The notes beneath the pieces are model-generated. The model worked only from the letters and a program-made list of their open reading frames with translations. It was not told the DNA's origin and did not search any database. A DNA stretch of 64,000 bases, taken from NCBI RefSeq assembly GCF_003931565.1, contig NZ_RRYI01000008.1:1-64000 (forward strand). Direction: 5' to 3'. The DNA comes from Caulobacter sp. 602-1 (lineage in GTDB: Bacteria > Pseudomonadota > Alphaproteobacteria > Caulobacterales > Caulobacteraceae). Position 1 is the stretch's first letter. Every line of letters starts with the position of its first letter. Shown here one piece after another: positions 1-10,532 of this stretch. Position numbers and translations under genes: made by a program.

Positions 1-106
1 ATCGCGGCGGATTGAACGCGGATCATTCAGCGGCGTGAAAAATCGACAAGTCATTGATTTCGTGGGGTTCGATGTCGCCAACACCGGGGATAGAGCCCCC
101 TCAATC

Positions 107-162
107 CCCTCTCTCTTAGAGAGAGGGAGGGGCCCACGCCCCTGGCGTGGGAGGGTGAGAGG
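107..162 (+). repeat. GC-rich intergenic repeat, left copy
   Basis: A 56-bp stretch beginning CCCTCTCTC and ending GGGTGAGAGG. Its reverse complement recurs at 237-292 with about 47 of 56 positions matching, so the two form an inverted pair around 74 bp of spacer. The left part is itself a small palindrome (CTCTCT...AGAGAG). It is non-coding. Repeats of this look (AGAGGG / GGGCCC / GGGAGGGTGAG) are common between Caulobacter genes; that is from memory, not a search. Confidence 0.75.
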
Positions 163-236
163 CTACACCCTCTCCGGACAAGGCAGTGACGAAACACGCG
201 GCGGAACGGTCCAGACCTCTCCGGCCGACGGCGAAA

Positions 237-292
237 CCTCTCACCCTCCCACCGCGACGCGGCGGGCCCCTCCCTCTCTCCATGAGAGAGGG
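237..292 (-). repeat. GC-rich intergenic repeat, right copy (inverted)
   Basis: This is the inverted partner of the copy at 107-162. Starts CCTCTCACCCTCCC and ends GAGAGAGGG. Transcription through both copies would allow one long stem. The rest of 1-673 holds no gene I can support: it is left of the serine hydrolase and has no convincing start or ribosome-binding site. Confidence 0.75.
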
Positions 293-673
293 TTTCCGGT
301 GCGAGCGCCCCCCTTACATCTCACGGCGAGACGATCGCAGGGCTGCAGCCTCCAAGAGATAAGGTTCGCACCGACCTGAGAGGTCGATTTTCGACCCCGA
401 ACAGACGATTGGAACCTCTGGTTACGGGGCCGGCGTCCGGCTTTGCCCGCTACGGTCTATCCTCGTCATTTCAGGGCGGGTGTTAACCGAGACCGGCAAT
501 GGCTCGCCGTCGCGATCTGAAGGTCTTCGTCGTCGACTGTTTCTCGACCGCGCGCGACGCCTTCTCGGCTTTTCGCGTCGCCGACAAAGATATCCCGCCA
601 TCCCCCGCGCGGTCAGCCCTTGAAATGCGGACGCCAGACCGCAAGACTTTCGCGCCTGCGTATGGAAACCGAG

Positions 674-1918
674 ATGAGCCCTTCTGGAACGATGTTCGCC
701 CGGCGGGCTTTGCTGATTGGATCCGCGGCGCTTACCGTCAGCGGCGGGTCAACGTCCGCCCGCGCCCGTTCGCGAGCCCGAGGCCTGGACGGCGACGGCG
801 CCTGGATTCCGTCGGAAGATCTGGTTCAGGAGCTTCCGCGCTTCATGCGCATTGCCGGGGTGCCCGGAGTCGCCATTGCGGTCATAGACCGCGGAAAGCT
901 CGCCTGGAGCCGCGGCTTCGGCGTGAAAAACGTTCTCACCCGCGACCCGGTGCGGGAGGACACGTTGTTTGAAGCGGCGTCGATGACCAAGCCGGTCTTC
1001 GCCTATGTCGTGATGCGGCTGGTCGATGAAAAGCGCCTGGACCTCGACACCCCGCTCGTCGCGTACCGCCGGCCTGCGAACCTGGGTGATGACCCGAATC
1101 TGGAACGGATCACGGCCCGGCATGTGCTGGCGCATTCGACCGGCTTGCCCAACTGGTCTTCCGCGCCGCTCGTCACAAGTCAAGCGCCCGGATCAACCTA
1201 CACCTATTCGGGTGAAGCCTTCATCTGGCTCCAGTTGGTCGTCGAGACGATCATGGAAATGGGCCTTGGCAGTGTGATGCAGGCCAAGCTGTTCGGTCCA
1301 GCGGGACTGTCTCACAGCAGCTTCGGCTGGGACGAACAGATTGCCAGGTCAGCGGTCTTTGGCCATTCGGAGCCTCCAGAAGGCGAGCAGGCGCTTCCCC
1401 CCCAGCCCACGCGCGAGCTGGGCGACCGGCTGCTTCGAGTCGCCTCGCGGTGGCGCAAGCCGATCGCCTCATGGACCTACGAAGATTCGATCGCGGCGAT
1501 GCGCGAGACCGCTCCGGAGACGGCGCCGTCGATGCACGACCTGCTGGTCAACTCGGCGGGCGGGCTCCTGACGACGGCGTCAGACTATGCGAAGTTCATG
1601 CTGCTGATGACCGACCGGCCGGGGCGGGCGGGCTGGGAGATCAGCGATGCGGCCCGGCGGGCGATGCTCACCCCTCAGCTCGACGTGCGCGGACGCGACA
1701 TTTCGCGCGGACTGGGTTGGGAACTCGAACAATCCTCGGCGGGCCCGCTGTTCCAGCACAGTGGCAGCAACTACGGGATCTTCAAAACCCTGGGCGTCGG
1801 TGACGCCCGCCGCGGGCGTGCGATCGTCGTCTTCACCAACGCCGCGAACGGAAATGCGCTTGCGGCCCTGATCGTTCGGCAAGCCACCGGGATCGACCGG
1901 CTGAAGTCCTTGGTCTAA
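674..1918 (+). CDS. Exported serine hydrolase (beta-lactamase class C / esterase family)
   Basis: A 414-residue protein of the class C beta-lactamase/penicillin-binding-protein-like hydrolases, which use an acyl-serine. The SxxK nucleophile motif is visible as SMTK (Ser about residue 103), a YSG triad stands where YxN is expected (in TYTYSGEAF), and HSG (in FQHSGSNYG) replaces KTG, which is usual in the esterase-like branch. The N-terminus has paired arginines and a hydrophobic stretch (ARRALLIGSAALTV) resembling a Sec or Tat signal. In-frame ATGs lie at 620, 662, 674 and 692; I chose 674 because a GGAAACCGAG stretch precedes it, but 692 is possible. Substrate unknown; calling it a resistance enzyme would be unsupported. 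No partner gene adjoins it. Confidence 0.8.
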   Translation: MSPSGTMFARRALLIGSAALTVSGGSTSARARSRARGLDGDGAWIPSEDLVQELPRFMRIAGVPGVAIAVIDRGKLAWSRGFGVKNVLTRDPVREDTLFEAASMTKPVFAYVVMRLVDEKRLDLDTPLVAYRRPANLGDDPNLERITARHVLAHSTGLPNWSSAPLVTSQAPGSTYTYSGEAFIWLQLVVETIMEMGLGSVMQAKLFGPAGLSHSSFGWDEQIARSAVFGHSEPPEGEQALPPQPTRELGDRLLRVASRWRKPIASWTYEDSIAAMRETAPETAPSMHDLLVNSAGGLLTTASDYAKFMLLMTDRPGRAGWEISDAARRAMLTPQLDVRGRDISRGLGWELEQSSAGPLFQHSGSNYGIFKTLGVGDARRGRAIVVFTNAANGNALAALIVRQATGIDRLKSLV

Positions 1919-2141
1919 TCGGCCCCGATGGCGCTAGATGGGGCGGTCTCACTCGGCGGAACGCAACGGAGCTACGGCTGATCGGAGAGAACGGTTCGCC
2001 TATCTCAAACGGAGACGGACGCCTGGGCCGCCGCGTTCGCAGTCTTTCAATCCGCCTAGCCAACATCTGAAATCCACCCCGTAGACGATCAGCATGTCCG
2101 CTCTCGGCGTTGAGATGGCCCCAGGCGATCACCGACCAACC

Positions 2142-2678
2142 TCACCCCAGCGGATATTCCCGTTCCAGCCGGTAGGCCGAGCCCTCGCTGGTTTGCCAGC
2201 TGGAATAGAGGCCGAAGCGATCCACCGTGAAAGCCGGCGAGCGCAGCAGGTTGTTGGCCTGGATCCAGGCCCCGACCTCGGCGACCGAGGCGCGCTTCAG
2301 ATAGGCCAGGGTGACGTGGGGGGTGTAGAGGCGGCTCTCGGGCTTGAGTCCCACCGATCGGGCGGCGCTTTCGTTGGCCTTCTGCAGGCGACGCAGCGGC
2401 GCGCTGTCCTCGACGCCGGCCCAGACGGCGTGGATGTCGGCGCCCTCGCCGAAATGGCCGGCGCGGGTCAGTCCCAGGTCAAAGGCCGGCGCGGCGATCT
2501 CGGCCAAGGCCTCGTCCAGCTCGGCCGCCACCGGCTCCTGCACGTCGCCGATGAACTTCAGCGTGATGTGAAAGGCCTCGAGCGGCCGCCAGCGCGCGCC
2601 CTCGATCCCGTGCTGGCGGGAGAGCAGGCCCTGGCCGATCTCCGGCGGGATGGCGATGGCGGTGAACAGGCGGATCAT
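2142..2678 (-). CDS. thpR: RNA 2',3'-cyclic phosphodiesterase (2'-5' RNA ligase family)
   Basis: A 178-residue 2H phosphoesterase. The two HxT catalytic motifs are visible: FHITLKFIG near residue 40 and YTPHVTLAYL near residue 125. The family hydrolyses 2',3'-cyclic phosphate ends of RNA and can ligate tRNA halves in vitro. It starts MIRLFTAIAIP, a typical ThpR N-terminus, and lies 13 bp downstream of the aldo/keto reductase gene on the same strand, so the two may be co-transcribed. No clear Shine-Dalgarno precedes the start, which fits read-through from the upstream gene. Confidence 0.9.
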   Translation of the reverse strand: MIRLFTAIAIPPEIGQGLLSRQHGIEGARWRPLEAFHITLKFIGDVQEPVAAELDEALAEIAAPAFDLGLTRAGHFGEGADIHAVWAGVEDSAPLRRLQKANESAARSVGLKPESRLYTPHVTLAYLKRASVAEVGAWIQANNLLRSPAFTVDRFGLYSSWQTSEGSAYRLEREYPLG

Positions 2679-2691
2679 GCGGGAAGAACGC

Positions 2692-3744
2692 CTACGGGCA
2701 GGGATTGGGCTGGCGGGCGTGGATGTCGTTGACGGCCTTTTCCAGCTCGTCGGTCCAGGCCAGGTCGAAGGCGTCGATGTCCGTCTTCAGCTGGGCCATC
2801 GAGGTGGCGCCGATGATCGTGGCGGTCACGAACGGGCGCGTGTCGCAGAACTTCAGCGCCAGCTGGGCCGGGTCCAGGCCGTTGGCCTTGGCCAAGGCGA
2901 CATAGGCGCGGAACGCCTCCACCGCGCCCGGCCCCTCGTAGCGCTGCATGCGGTTGTAGAGCGCCTTGCGCGAACCCTCGGGCAGGCCGCCGTCCAGATA
3001 TTTGCCGGTCAGCTGGCCCTGGGCCAGGGGCGAATAGGCCAGGAGGCCGACCTGCTCGCGCATGGCGATCTCGGCCAGGCCGAACTCGAAGGTGCGGTTG
3101 GCCAGATGATAGGCGTTCTGGATCGAGGCGATGCGCGGCAGGCCCTTGGTCTCGCTCTCGGCCAGGAACTTCATCACGCCCCAGGGGAACTCGTTCGAGA
3201 CGCCGACGTGGCGGATCGAGCCCTTCTTCACATGGGCGTCCAGCGCCTCGAGGATGTCGCCGAACGCCTCGAAATCCTGGTCGTAGTCGCGGTAGGACTG
3301 GCCGCCGAACACCCGCACTTTCCGGTCGGGCCAGTGCAGCTGGTAGAGGTCGAGATAGTCGGTCTTCAGGCGGCGCAGAGAGCCCTCGACGGCCTCGTCG
3401 ATCTGGGCGCGGGTGTGGCGGGTGGTCGAGCCGTCCTTACGCATCCACGTCAGGCCGCCGAAGGCCGCGCCCTGGCCGGCGACCTTGGAGGCCAGCACGA
3501 TCTCGTGGCGCTTGCCGGTCTTTTCCAGCCAAGTGCCGATATACTGCTCGGTGCGGCCCTGGGTCTCCGGATTGGGAGGGCTGGAATACATCTCGGCCGT
3601 GTCCCAGAAGGTCACGCCGCGCGACAGCGCGTAGTCCATCTGCTCGTGAGCCTCGGCCTCGGTGTTCTGCGAGCCCCAGGTCATGGTGCCCAGGCAGCAG
3701 CGCGACACCGACACGTCCGTGCGGCCGAGCTTGACGTACTCCAT
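2692..3744 (-). CDS. Aldo/keto reductase (Tas/YghZ-like)
   Basis: A 350-residue NAD(P)H-dependent oxidoreductase with an (alpha/beta)8 barrel. The N-terminus MEYVKLGRTDVSVSRCCLGT is typical. The catalytic Asp-Tyr pair sits in FWDTAEMY (about residues 51-58), the His in YQLHWPDR, and the cofactor-binding tail in IIGATSMAQL. Closest in pattern to E. coli Tas. The start at 3744 is chosen over longer in-frame extensions because the family begins at MEYVKLG and an AGAGGGG ribosome-binding site precedes it. Physiological substrate unknown. Confidence 0.9.
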   Translation of the reverse strand: MEYVKLGRTDVSVSRCCLGTMTWGSQNTEAEAHEQMDYALSRGVTFWDTAEMYSSPPNPETQGRTEQYIGTWLEKTGKRHEIVLASKVAGQGAAFGGLTWMRKDGSTTRHTRAQIDEAVEGSLRRLKTDYLDLYQLHWPDRKVRVFGGQSYRDYDQDFEAFGDILEALDAHVKKGSIRHVGVSNEFPWGVMKFLAESETKGLPRIASIQNAYHLANRTFEFGLAEIAMREQVGLLAYSPLAQGQLTGKYLDGGLPEGSRKALYNRMQRYEGPGAVEAFRAYVALAKANGLDPAQLALKFCDTRPFVTATIIGATSMAQLKTDIDAFDLAWTDELEKAVNDIHARQPNPCP

Positions 3745-3966
3745 GGGCCAGCCCCTCTTTCGCCCCAATGGGCAAGCTTCGTTAGGCAAGCGTTCTAAGG
3801 GCTGTCGTTGCGTCACCGCAAGGCGGGTCGGCGGGCGCGTTCCGGAGCCGGCTGCTTCACGAACGCATACCATGAACACTTTCGTGAGGGGATTGCGCGG
3901 CCGGCCGGGACACCCGATATTCGTCTAGCGTCCACCGTGGACGCTCTAGCTCAAGGGCTTACTTCG

Positions 3967-4719
3967 ATGAACGACTTCAACCGCGGCTACGCGCGCTCGA
4001 TCCCGGCGGATCGCGCCGACATGTCGGTTGACGCCGGCCTGCGTACTTTCATGCTCGGCGTCTACAACAAGGTGGCGCTGGGCCTCCTGCTGTCGGCCGG
4101 CCTGGCCTTCCTGACCAGCGCCTATACGCCGGTCGCCAGCCAGCTGTACGTGCTGACCCCGGACGGCCGCCTGGCCGGCTTCACCATGCTGGGCACCATC
4201 ATCCGCTTCGCGCCGCTGGCCATGATGCTGGTGGCCATGTTCGCCATGAAGAATCCGACGGCGCGTTCGTCGGGCATCCTCTACTGGGCTCTGGTCGCCT
4301 CGATCGGCGCCGGCGCGGGCGTGTGGCTGCTGGCCTATACGGGCGCCTCGGTGGCCTCGACCTTCCTGATCACCGCCATCGCCTTCGGCGGCCTGAGCCT
4401 GGTGGGCTACACCACCAAGAAGGACCTCACGGGTCTGGGCAGCTTCCTGATCATGGGCCTGATCGGCCTGGTGCTGGCTTCGCTGGTCCAGATGTTCCTG
4501 CAGCTGCCGGGCCTGAGCTTCATCATCAGCGTCCTGGGCGTGCTGATCTTCGCGGGTCTGATCGCCTATGACACCCAGCGCCTGAAGATGACCTACTACC
4601 AGCTGGGCGGCGAGCAGCAGTCGATGGCCGTGGCCACCAACTATGGCGCGCTGAACCTCTATCTGAACTTCATCAACCTCTTCCAATTCCTGCTCAGCAT
4701 CCTGGGCAGCCGTCGCTAA
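3967..4719 (+). CDS. Bax inhibitor-1 / YccA family membrane protein
   Basis: A 250-residue integral membrane protein with about seven hydrophobic helices, N-terminal MNDFNRGYARSIPADRADMS, and the family signature around YDTQRLKMTYYQLGGEQQ near the C-terminus, ending in FQFLLSILGSRR. Bacterial members are implicated in pH-sensitive calcium leak and in interaction with the FtsH protease; which applies here cannot be read from sequence. The start at 3967 is placed where family similarity begins. An intrinsic terminator follows. Confidence 0.92.
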   Translation: MNDFNRGYARSIPADRADMSVDAGLRTFMLGVYNKVALGLLLSAGLAFLTSAYTPVASQLYVLTPDGRLAGFTMLGTIIRFAPLAMMLVAMFAMKNPTARSSGILYWALVASIGAGAGVWLLAYTGASVASTFLITAIAFGGLSLVGYTTKKDLTGLGSFLIMGLIGLVLASLVQMFLQLPGLSFIISVLGVLIFAGLIAYDTQRLKMTYYQLGGEQQSMAVATNYGALNLYLNFINLFQFLLSILGSRR

Positions 4720-4759
4720 GACGGACCGGAGACTGGAAACAACCGAGGTCGAAACGACG

Positions 4760-4793
4760 AAGCCCCGGCGGGAAACCGCCGGGGCTTTTTCTT
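4760..4793 (+). terminator. Intrinsic terminator after the Bax-inhibitor-1 gene
   Basis: AGCCCCGGCGG, a GAAA loop, CCGCCGGGGCT, then TTTTTCTTT. It is an 11-bp GC stem with a U-tract, 41 bp after the stop codon. Confidence 0.92.
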
Positions 4794-4833
4794 TGACCGC
4801 ATCGCGCCCACATTGGCGGGGATGGAGACGACG

Positions 4834-5178
4834 ATGATCCGAGCCCTCGCCCTGACCGCTGGCCTGCTGTTCGCCGTCGGCGCCCACGCCGAGACGACGC
4901 TCCCGGCCTATCCGCCGGTCGCCAAGACCCCGAACCTCTCCACGCCCCTGAACCTCAAGCCCGTCGGTCCGGTGGAGCTGCGCTACGCCCAGGCGCGGCC
5001 GCCCCTCCCGCGCGGCGTGGCCCGGACGGCGATCGAGCGCCGCGAAGGCGGCGTTTCGGGCGGGATCGGGGTGCTGTGCGGCATCCAGCCCAGCGCCGAC
5101 ACCAGCGGGGTAGGCGCCGCGCGCGGCTACGACAACGAAGGCCGCTTCGTCGGCGCCAAGCTGGGGTTCTCGTTCTAG
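4834..5178 (+). CDS. Small secreted hypothetical protein
   Basis: About 114 residues beginning with a signal peptide, MIRALALTAGLLFAVGAHA, with likely cleavage before ETTLPAY. The mature part is short, proline-rich, and ends RFVGAKLGFSF. I do not recognise a family. Starts at 4813 (TTG), 4822 (ATG) and 4834 (ATG) are possible; 4834 has a GGAG about five bases upstream. The stop lies three bases from the convergent DUF2794 gene. Confidence 0.65.
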   Translation: MIRALALTAGLLFAVGAHAETTLPAYPPVAKTPNLSTPLNLKPVGPVELRYAQARPPLPRGVARTAIERREGGVSGGIGVLCGIQPSADTSGVGAARGYDNEGRFVGAKLGFSF

Positions 5179-5181
5179 CGG

Positions 5182-5514
5182 TCAGTCTACGACCGAGAAC
5201 TTGCCCTTCTCGAACACCCGCAGCACCTGGGCCAGTTCGTGGCCGCGCTTGAGGATCTGGCCGCCCTGGCCGTGCACCGCCCAGGCGCCCTGCTTGCGGG
5301 CCAGGGCCGGACGCTTCTCGACACGATAGAGCGGCGCCTCGGCGGTATGGCGGAAGATCGAGAACACGGCGTGGTCGGAGAGACCGGCGATGCCGTAGTC
5401 CCGCCACTCGCCGGCCGCCACCATGCGGCCGTAGAGGCGCATCAGCTGGTCCAGCTCACGCCGTTCGAAGAAGACAACGCCGCCGACGGGCGCGGATTGG
5501 GATTCCAGGGCCAT
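5182..5514 (-). CDS. DUF2794 family protein
   Basis: A 110-residue protein recognised as DUF2794, a family restricted, as far as I recall, to alphaproteobacteria. The conserved core VFFERRELDQLMRLYGRMVAAGEWRDY and the AVFSIFRH and RPALARKQGAWAV blocks are visible. No catalytic motif is evident and no function is known. In Caulobacter this gene lies near the gsrN small-RNA gene with DUF1223 and aconitase, the same order as here. Confidence 0.88.
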   Translation of the reverse strand: MALESQSAPVGGVVFFERRELDQLMRLYGRMVAAGEWRDYGIAGLSDHAVFSIFRHTAEAPLYRVEKRPALARKQGAWAVHGQGGQILKRGHELAQVLRVFEKGKFSVVD

Positions 5515-5632
5515 CAGCGGAATCTAATCCCAAATCGGACGATTGGAACAGGCGGTCGCCCCGAAACCCTTTGTGTCACGCCGGACACGCCGGGCCAGAA
5601 AGACACGCTACGGCCACGCCGCGCCCCGATAT

Positions 5633-5826
5633 GACCTTATTTCGGTCCTTCGCCCGCCTGTTTGCGGGTCGATAAGATGATTGTCGGCTGATCGGACACC
5701 CTGTGGTCCAGGATCCTGAACAGCCCCCCCAGCCCCCCAGATCGCGGGCCGGTCAGCCGACAAACTCTATATCCCCTCCCCCAAATGAGCCCGCGCGGAT
5801 CCCCCCTCCCGCGCGGGCTTTTTTGC
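5633..5826 (+). ncRNA. Candidate sRNA gene, copy 1 (GsrN-like)
   Basis: An intergenic unit with no plausible ORF. It contains, in order: a GACC...GGTC stem (5633-5647), GCCTGTTTG (5656-5664), CGATAAG (5670-5676), a C-rich CAGCCCCCCCAGCCC (5721-5735), and a terminator hairpin GCCCGCGCGG...CCGCGCGGGC followed by six T (5789-5824). The same elements recur in the same order about 250 bp downstream. C-rich loops pairing with G-rich ribosome-binding sites are typical of regulatory RNAs. Position between DUF2794 and DUF1223/acnA is where I recall gsrN, the general-stress sRNA of C. crescentus. The 5' end is uncertain: the mature RNA may start nearer 5715, with the upstream conserved block acting as promoter. 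I do not see a clean sigma-T promoter; GGAAC at 5545 lacks a proper CGTT partner. Confidence 0.6.
5789..5825 (+). terminator. Intrinsic terminator of sRNA copy 1
   Basis: GCCCGCGCGG - GATCCCCCCTC - CCGCGCGGGC - TTTTTT. It has a 10-bp GC stem and a six-T tract, with no coding gene upstream on this strand for over 450 bp, which is the main reason to suspect a small RNA. Confidence 0.9.
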
Positions 5827-5887
5827 GCATGCGTCGTCCAAGCCTCGTCGTGACGTGTCTCATCGATGACACAGCCCGCCCAGAAAC

Positions 5888-6060
5888 GACCTTTGTTTGG
5901 TCCATCCCTCGCCTGTTTGGGCCGCGATAAGGGATGCGTCGACGAAGAGCGGACCGGGCTCCTGTCCAGCCCCCCCAGCCCGCCCGGTCACGAGACGCTT
6001 CTCGTCGACCTGCAAAGGAACCCGCGTGGCCCGTCCCCTCCGGCCACGCGGGTTTTCTTT
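5888..6060 (+). ncRNA. Candidate sRNA gene, copy 2 (GsrN-like)
   Basis: A second unit like that at 5633-5826: GACC...GGTC (5888-5902), GCCTGTTTG (5911-5919), CGATAAG (5925-5931), the identical 15-mer CAGCCCCCCCAGCCC (5967-5981), then hairpin ACCCGCGTGGCC...GGCCACGCGGGT with TTTTCTTT (6019-6060). The conserved blocks are islands in diverged sequence, which looks like two old paralogues under selection rather than a recent duplication. The terminator stems differ in sequence but not in form. Confidence 0.58.
6019..6060 (+). terminator. Intrinsic terminator of sRNA copy 2
   Basis: ACCCGCGTGGCC - CGTCCCCTCC - GGCCACGCGGGT - TTTCTTT. A 12-bp stem ending in a T-rich tract. Confidence 0.9.
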
Positions 6061-6114
6061 CGTCCGAAGTCCTTGCTTGGCGCGCGGCGCGCGCCGCTGA
6101 TGTCCTGGGAGACT

Positions 6115-6846
6115 TCAGCGCTCGGGGGTGGTGGTTTCCAGCACGCCCAGGATGCGGCCGCCCTTGGCGCCCTGCACCAGGATCACGCTCTCCAGCCCGT
6201 CGTCGGCCGAGGCCGGCAGGCGATACAGCTTGGGCCGACCCGCCCAGGGCCCCAGCTTGACCAGTTCACGCACCACGTTGCGGTGAACCAGGGTCTGGCC
6301 CTTGTTGTCGCCGCGCTTGACGGCGATGTCCTGCTCGCGCGGATCGTAGCGCACGAGCCAGACCTCGGCCCCGCCGCGCGGCGCGGGGCCAGAGCCCACG
6401 GCGACGCGCGTCTTGCCGACGAACTGCATGTCCGGCGGATCGATGGGCGAGCGCCTGGCGGTCTTGACCAGGTCCTCGACCGCCTCGGCCTTGGCGCCCG
6501 ACACCTGGACGCGGCCGCCGACCACCATCTGGGGCGTGGGCACGTCGCGCAGGGCGAACTTCTTGGCGTAGGCGCGCTGGCGCTCGGCGAAGCTCGGCTT
6601 GGCGAAGGTGTCCTTCCAGCCGAGATAGTCCCAGTAGTCGACCGAATAGGTCAGGGCCAGGACGCCGTCCTGCTTGGACAGATCCGCCGCCAGCTGGTTG
6701 GCCTTGCCGCAGGACGAGCAGCCCTGGGCCGTGAACAGCTCTACCACCACCGGCGGCTTGGCGGCCCACGCGGCGGGCCCCCAAGACAGGGAAATGGCGA
6801 CGCCGGACAGGACCAGGGCGAGCAGGGAGAGGGCGGCCTTACGCAT
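6115..6846 (-). CDS. DUF1223 domain exported thioredoxin-like protein
   Basis: A 243-residue protein with signal peptide (MRKAALSLLALVLSGVAISL...AWAA) followed by VVVELFTAQGCSSCGKAN, the DUF1223 thioredoxin-fold signature with a CxxC pair (CSSC, about residues 43-46). The SVDYWDYLGWKDTFAKP and TPQMVVGGR blocks are diagnostic of the family. Likely periplasmic; a redox role is inferred from the fold and not established. Genes of this family often sit beside aconitase in Caulobacterales, as here. Confidence 0.9.
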   Translation of the reverse strand: MRKAALSLLALVLSGVAISLSWGPAAWAAKPPVVVELFTAQGCSSCGKANQLAADLSKQDGVLALTYSVDYWDYLGWKDTFAKPSFAERQRAYAKKFALRDVPTPQMVVGGRVQVSGAKAEAVEDLVKTARRSPIDPPDMQFVGKTRVAVGSGPAPRGGAEVWLVRYDPREQDIAVKRGDNKGQTLVHRNVVRELVKLGPWAGRPKLYRLPASADDGLESVILVQGAKGGRILGVLETTTPER

Positions 6847-6970
6847 TGCGGGTCACTTAAGCCAAGAACGCCCCGGATAGCCGTTCACGAGGCCGTGAAT
6901 AGCGCCGGTCGATGGGGAGAAAAGGTGGAGACACCGTTGTCACGGCCGTCTCCCCCGAAAACGGGCAACG

Positions 6971-7003
6971 AAAAACGGCCGGCCCCGAAAGGAGCCGGCC
7001 GCC
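6971..7003 (-). terminator. Terminator downstream of acnA
   Basis: On the minus strand, GGCCGGCTCC - TTTC - GGGGCCGGCC followed by GTTTTTCG, 26 bp after the acnA stop codon. A weaker T-run also follows on the plus strand (CCTTTTCT). Confidence 0.85.
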
Positions 7004-7028
7004 TTTTCTGTGCGCCTGAGCGCTTCGC

Positions 7029-9719
<2,691 letters not shown>

Positions 9720-9902
9720 TCTCGAGGATCCTTCTCTGTCCACGGCCGCCCGAAAACCGCTCCCGGGATCACGCGCTGATCGGAAGGGACACACAGGTTC
9801 CGCCTCCGCGCCGCGTACCACCCAAAACGACTGGAGGGGGACGACCGCGCGCTTATTAGCGCCGCCGTCGTCGAACGTCCATGTCGCGCACGGGGTCTTG
9901 AC

Positions 9903-10532
9903 GTGTTGAGAGTTGTTCTCATTAAGGAACTGGCGATCACGCGGGGCGAGCGCACGCTGTTTTCGCGCCTGGATCTGACGCTGCGCGCCGGCGAGGCGGC
10001 GGTGCTGACGGGCCGCAACGGGGCCGGCAAGACCAGCCTTTTGCGGGCCGTGGCGGGCCTGCTGCGCCCCGCCGAAGGGACGATCGCCTTCGAGAGCGAG
10101 ACCGGACCGATCGAGGCCGACACCGCGCGGGCCGAGCACCTGCACCTCCTCGGCCACCAGGACGGGCTGAAGTCCAGCCGGACGGCCTGGGAGGAGCTGC
10201 GCTTCCAGACGCTGTGGACCGGCGGAACCGAGGATAACGCCCGGGCGGCGGCCAAGCGCTTCGACCTCAATCGCCTGCTGGACCTGGAAGTCCGCCGCCT
10301 GTCGGCCGGCCAGCGCCGTCGCCTGGCCCTGGCGCGGCTGGCGGCCAGTCCCCGGGCGCTATGGCTGCTGGACGAGCCGATGGCCCCGCTGGACGCGGGC
10401 CAGCGCGCGGCGTTCGGCCAGGTGATGGCCGAGCACCTGGCCGGCGGCGGCATGATCCTGGCCTCGGTGCACGATCCGCTGCCGATCCCGACCCGGTCGG
10501 TGCCCATTGGAATGGAAGGAGCCGGGCGATGA
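9903..10532 (+). CDS. ccmA: Heme exporter ATP-binding protein CcmA
   Basis: A 209-residue ABC ATPase of the cytochrome c maturation system, powering release of holo-CcmE at the membrane. Walker A is GRNGAGKTS (about residues 38-46), the signature is LSAGQRRRLALARL and Walker B is LWLLDEPMAPLD. The start is GTG 9903 or the next codon, TTG 9906; neither has a strong Shine-Dalgarno. The stop overlaps the ccmB start as ATGA. Confidence 0.92.
   Translation: MLRVVLIKELAITRGERTLFSRLDLTLRAGEAAVLTGRNGAGKTSLLRAVAGLLRPAEGTIAFESETGPIEADTARAEHLHLLGHQDGLKSSRTAWEELRFQTLWTGGTEDNARAAAKRFDLNRLLDLEVRRLSAGQRRRLALARLAASPRALWLLDEPMAPLDAGQRAAFGQVMAEHLAGGGMILASVHDPLPIPTRSVPIGMEGAGR

Noticed and set aside
1..15. Tail of a possible gene ending in TGA at the left edge
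   Set aside because: Only four codons are visible, so nothing can be said.
35..379. ORF of 114 codons over the inverted repeats
   Set aside because: Its sequence is built of the repeat copies, lacks a ribosome-binding site and looks like non-coding DNA.
499..972. ORF of 157 codons upstream of the serine hydrolase
   Set aside because: It overlaps the hydrolase in another frame and shows an Arg-rich, low-complexity translation typical of a shadow.
5515..5632. Sigma-T promoter (GGAAC at 5545) for the sRNA unit
   Set aside because: No CGTT occurs at the required 16-17 bp spacing, so I do not annotate it as a promoter.
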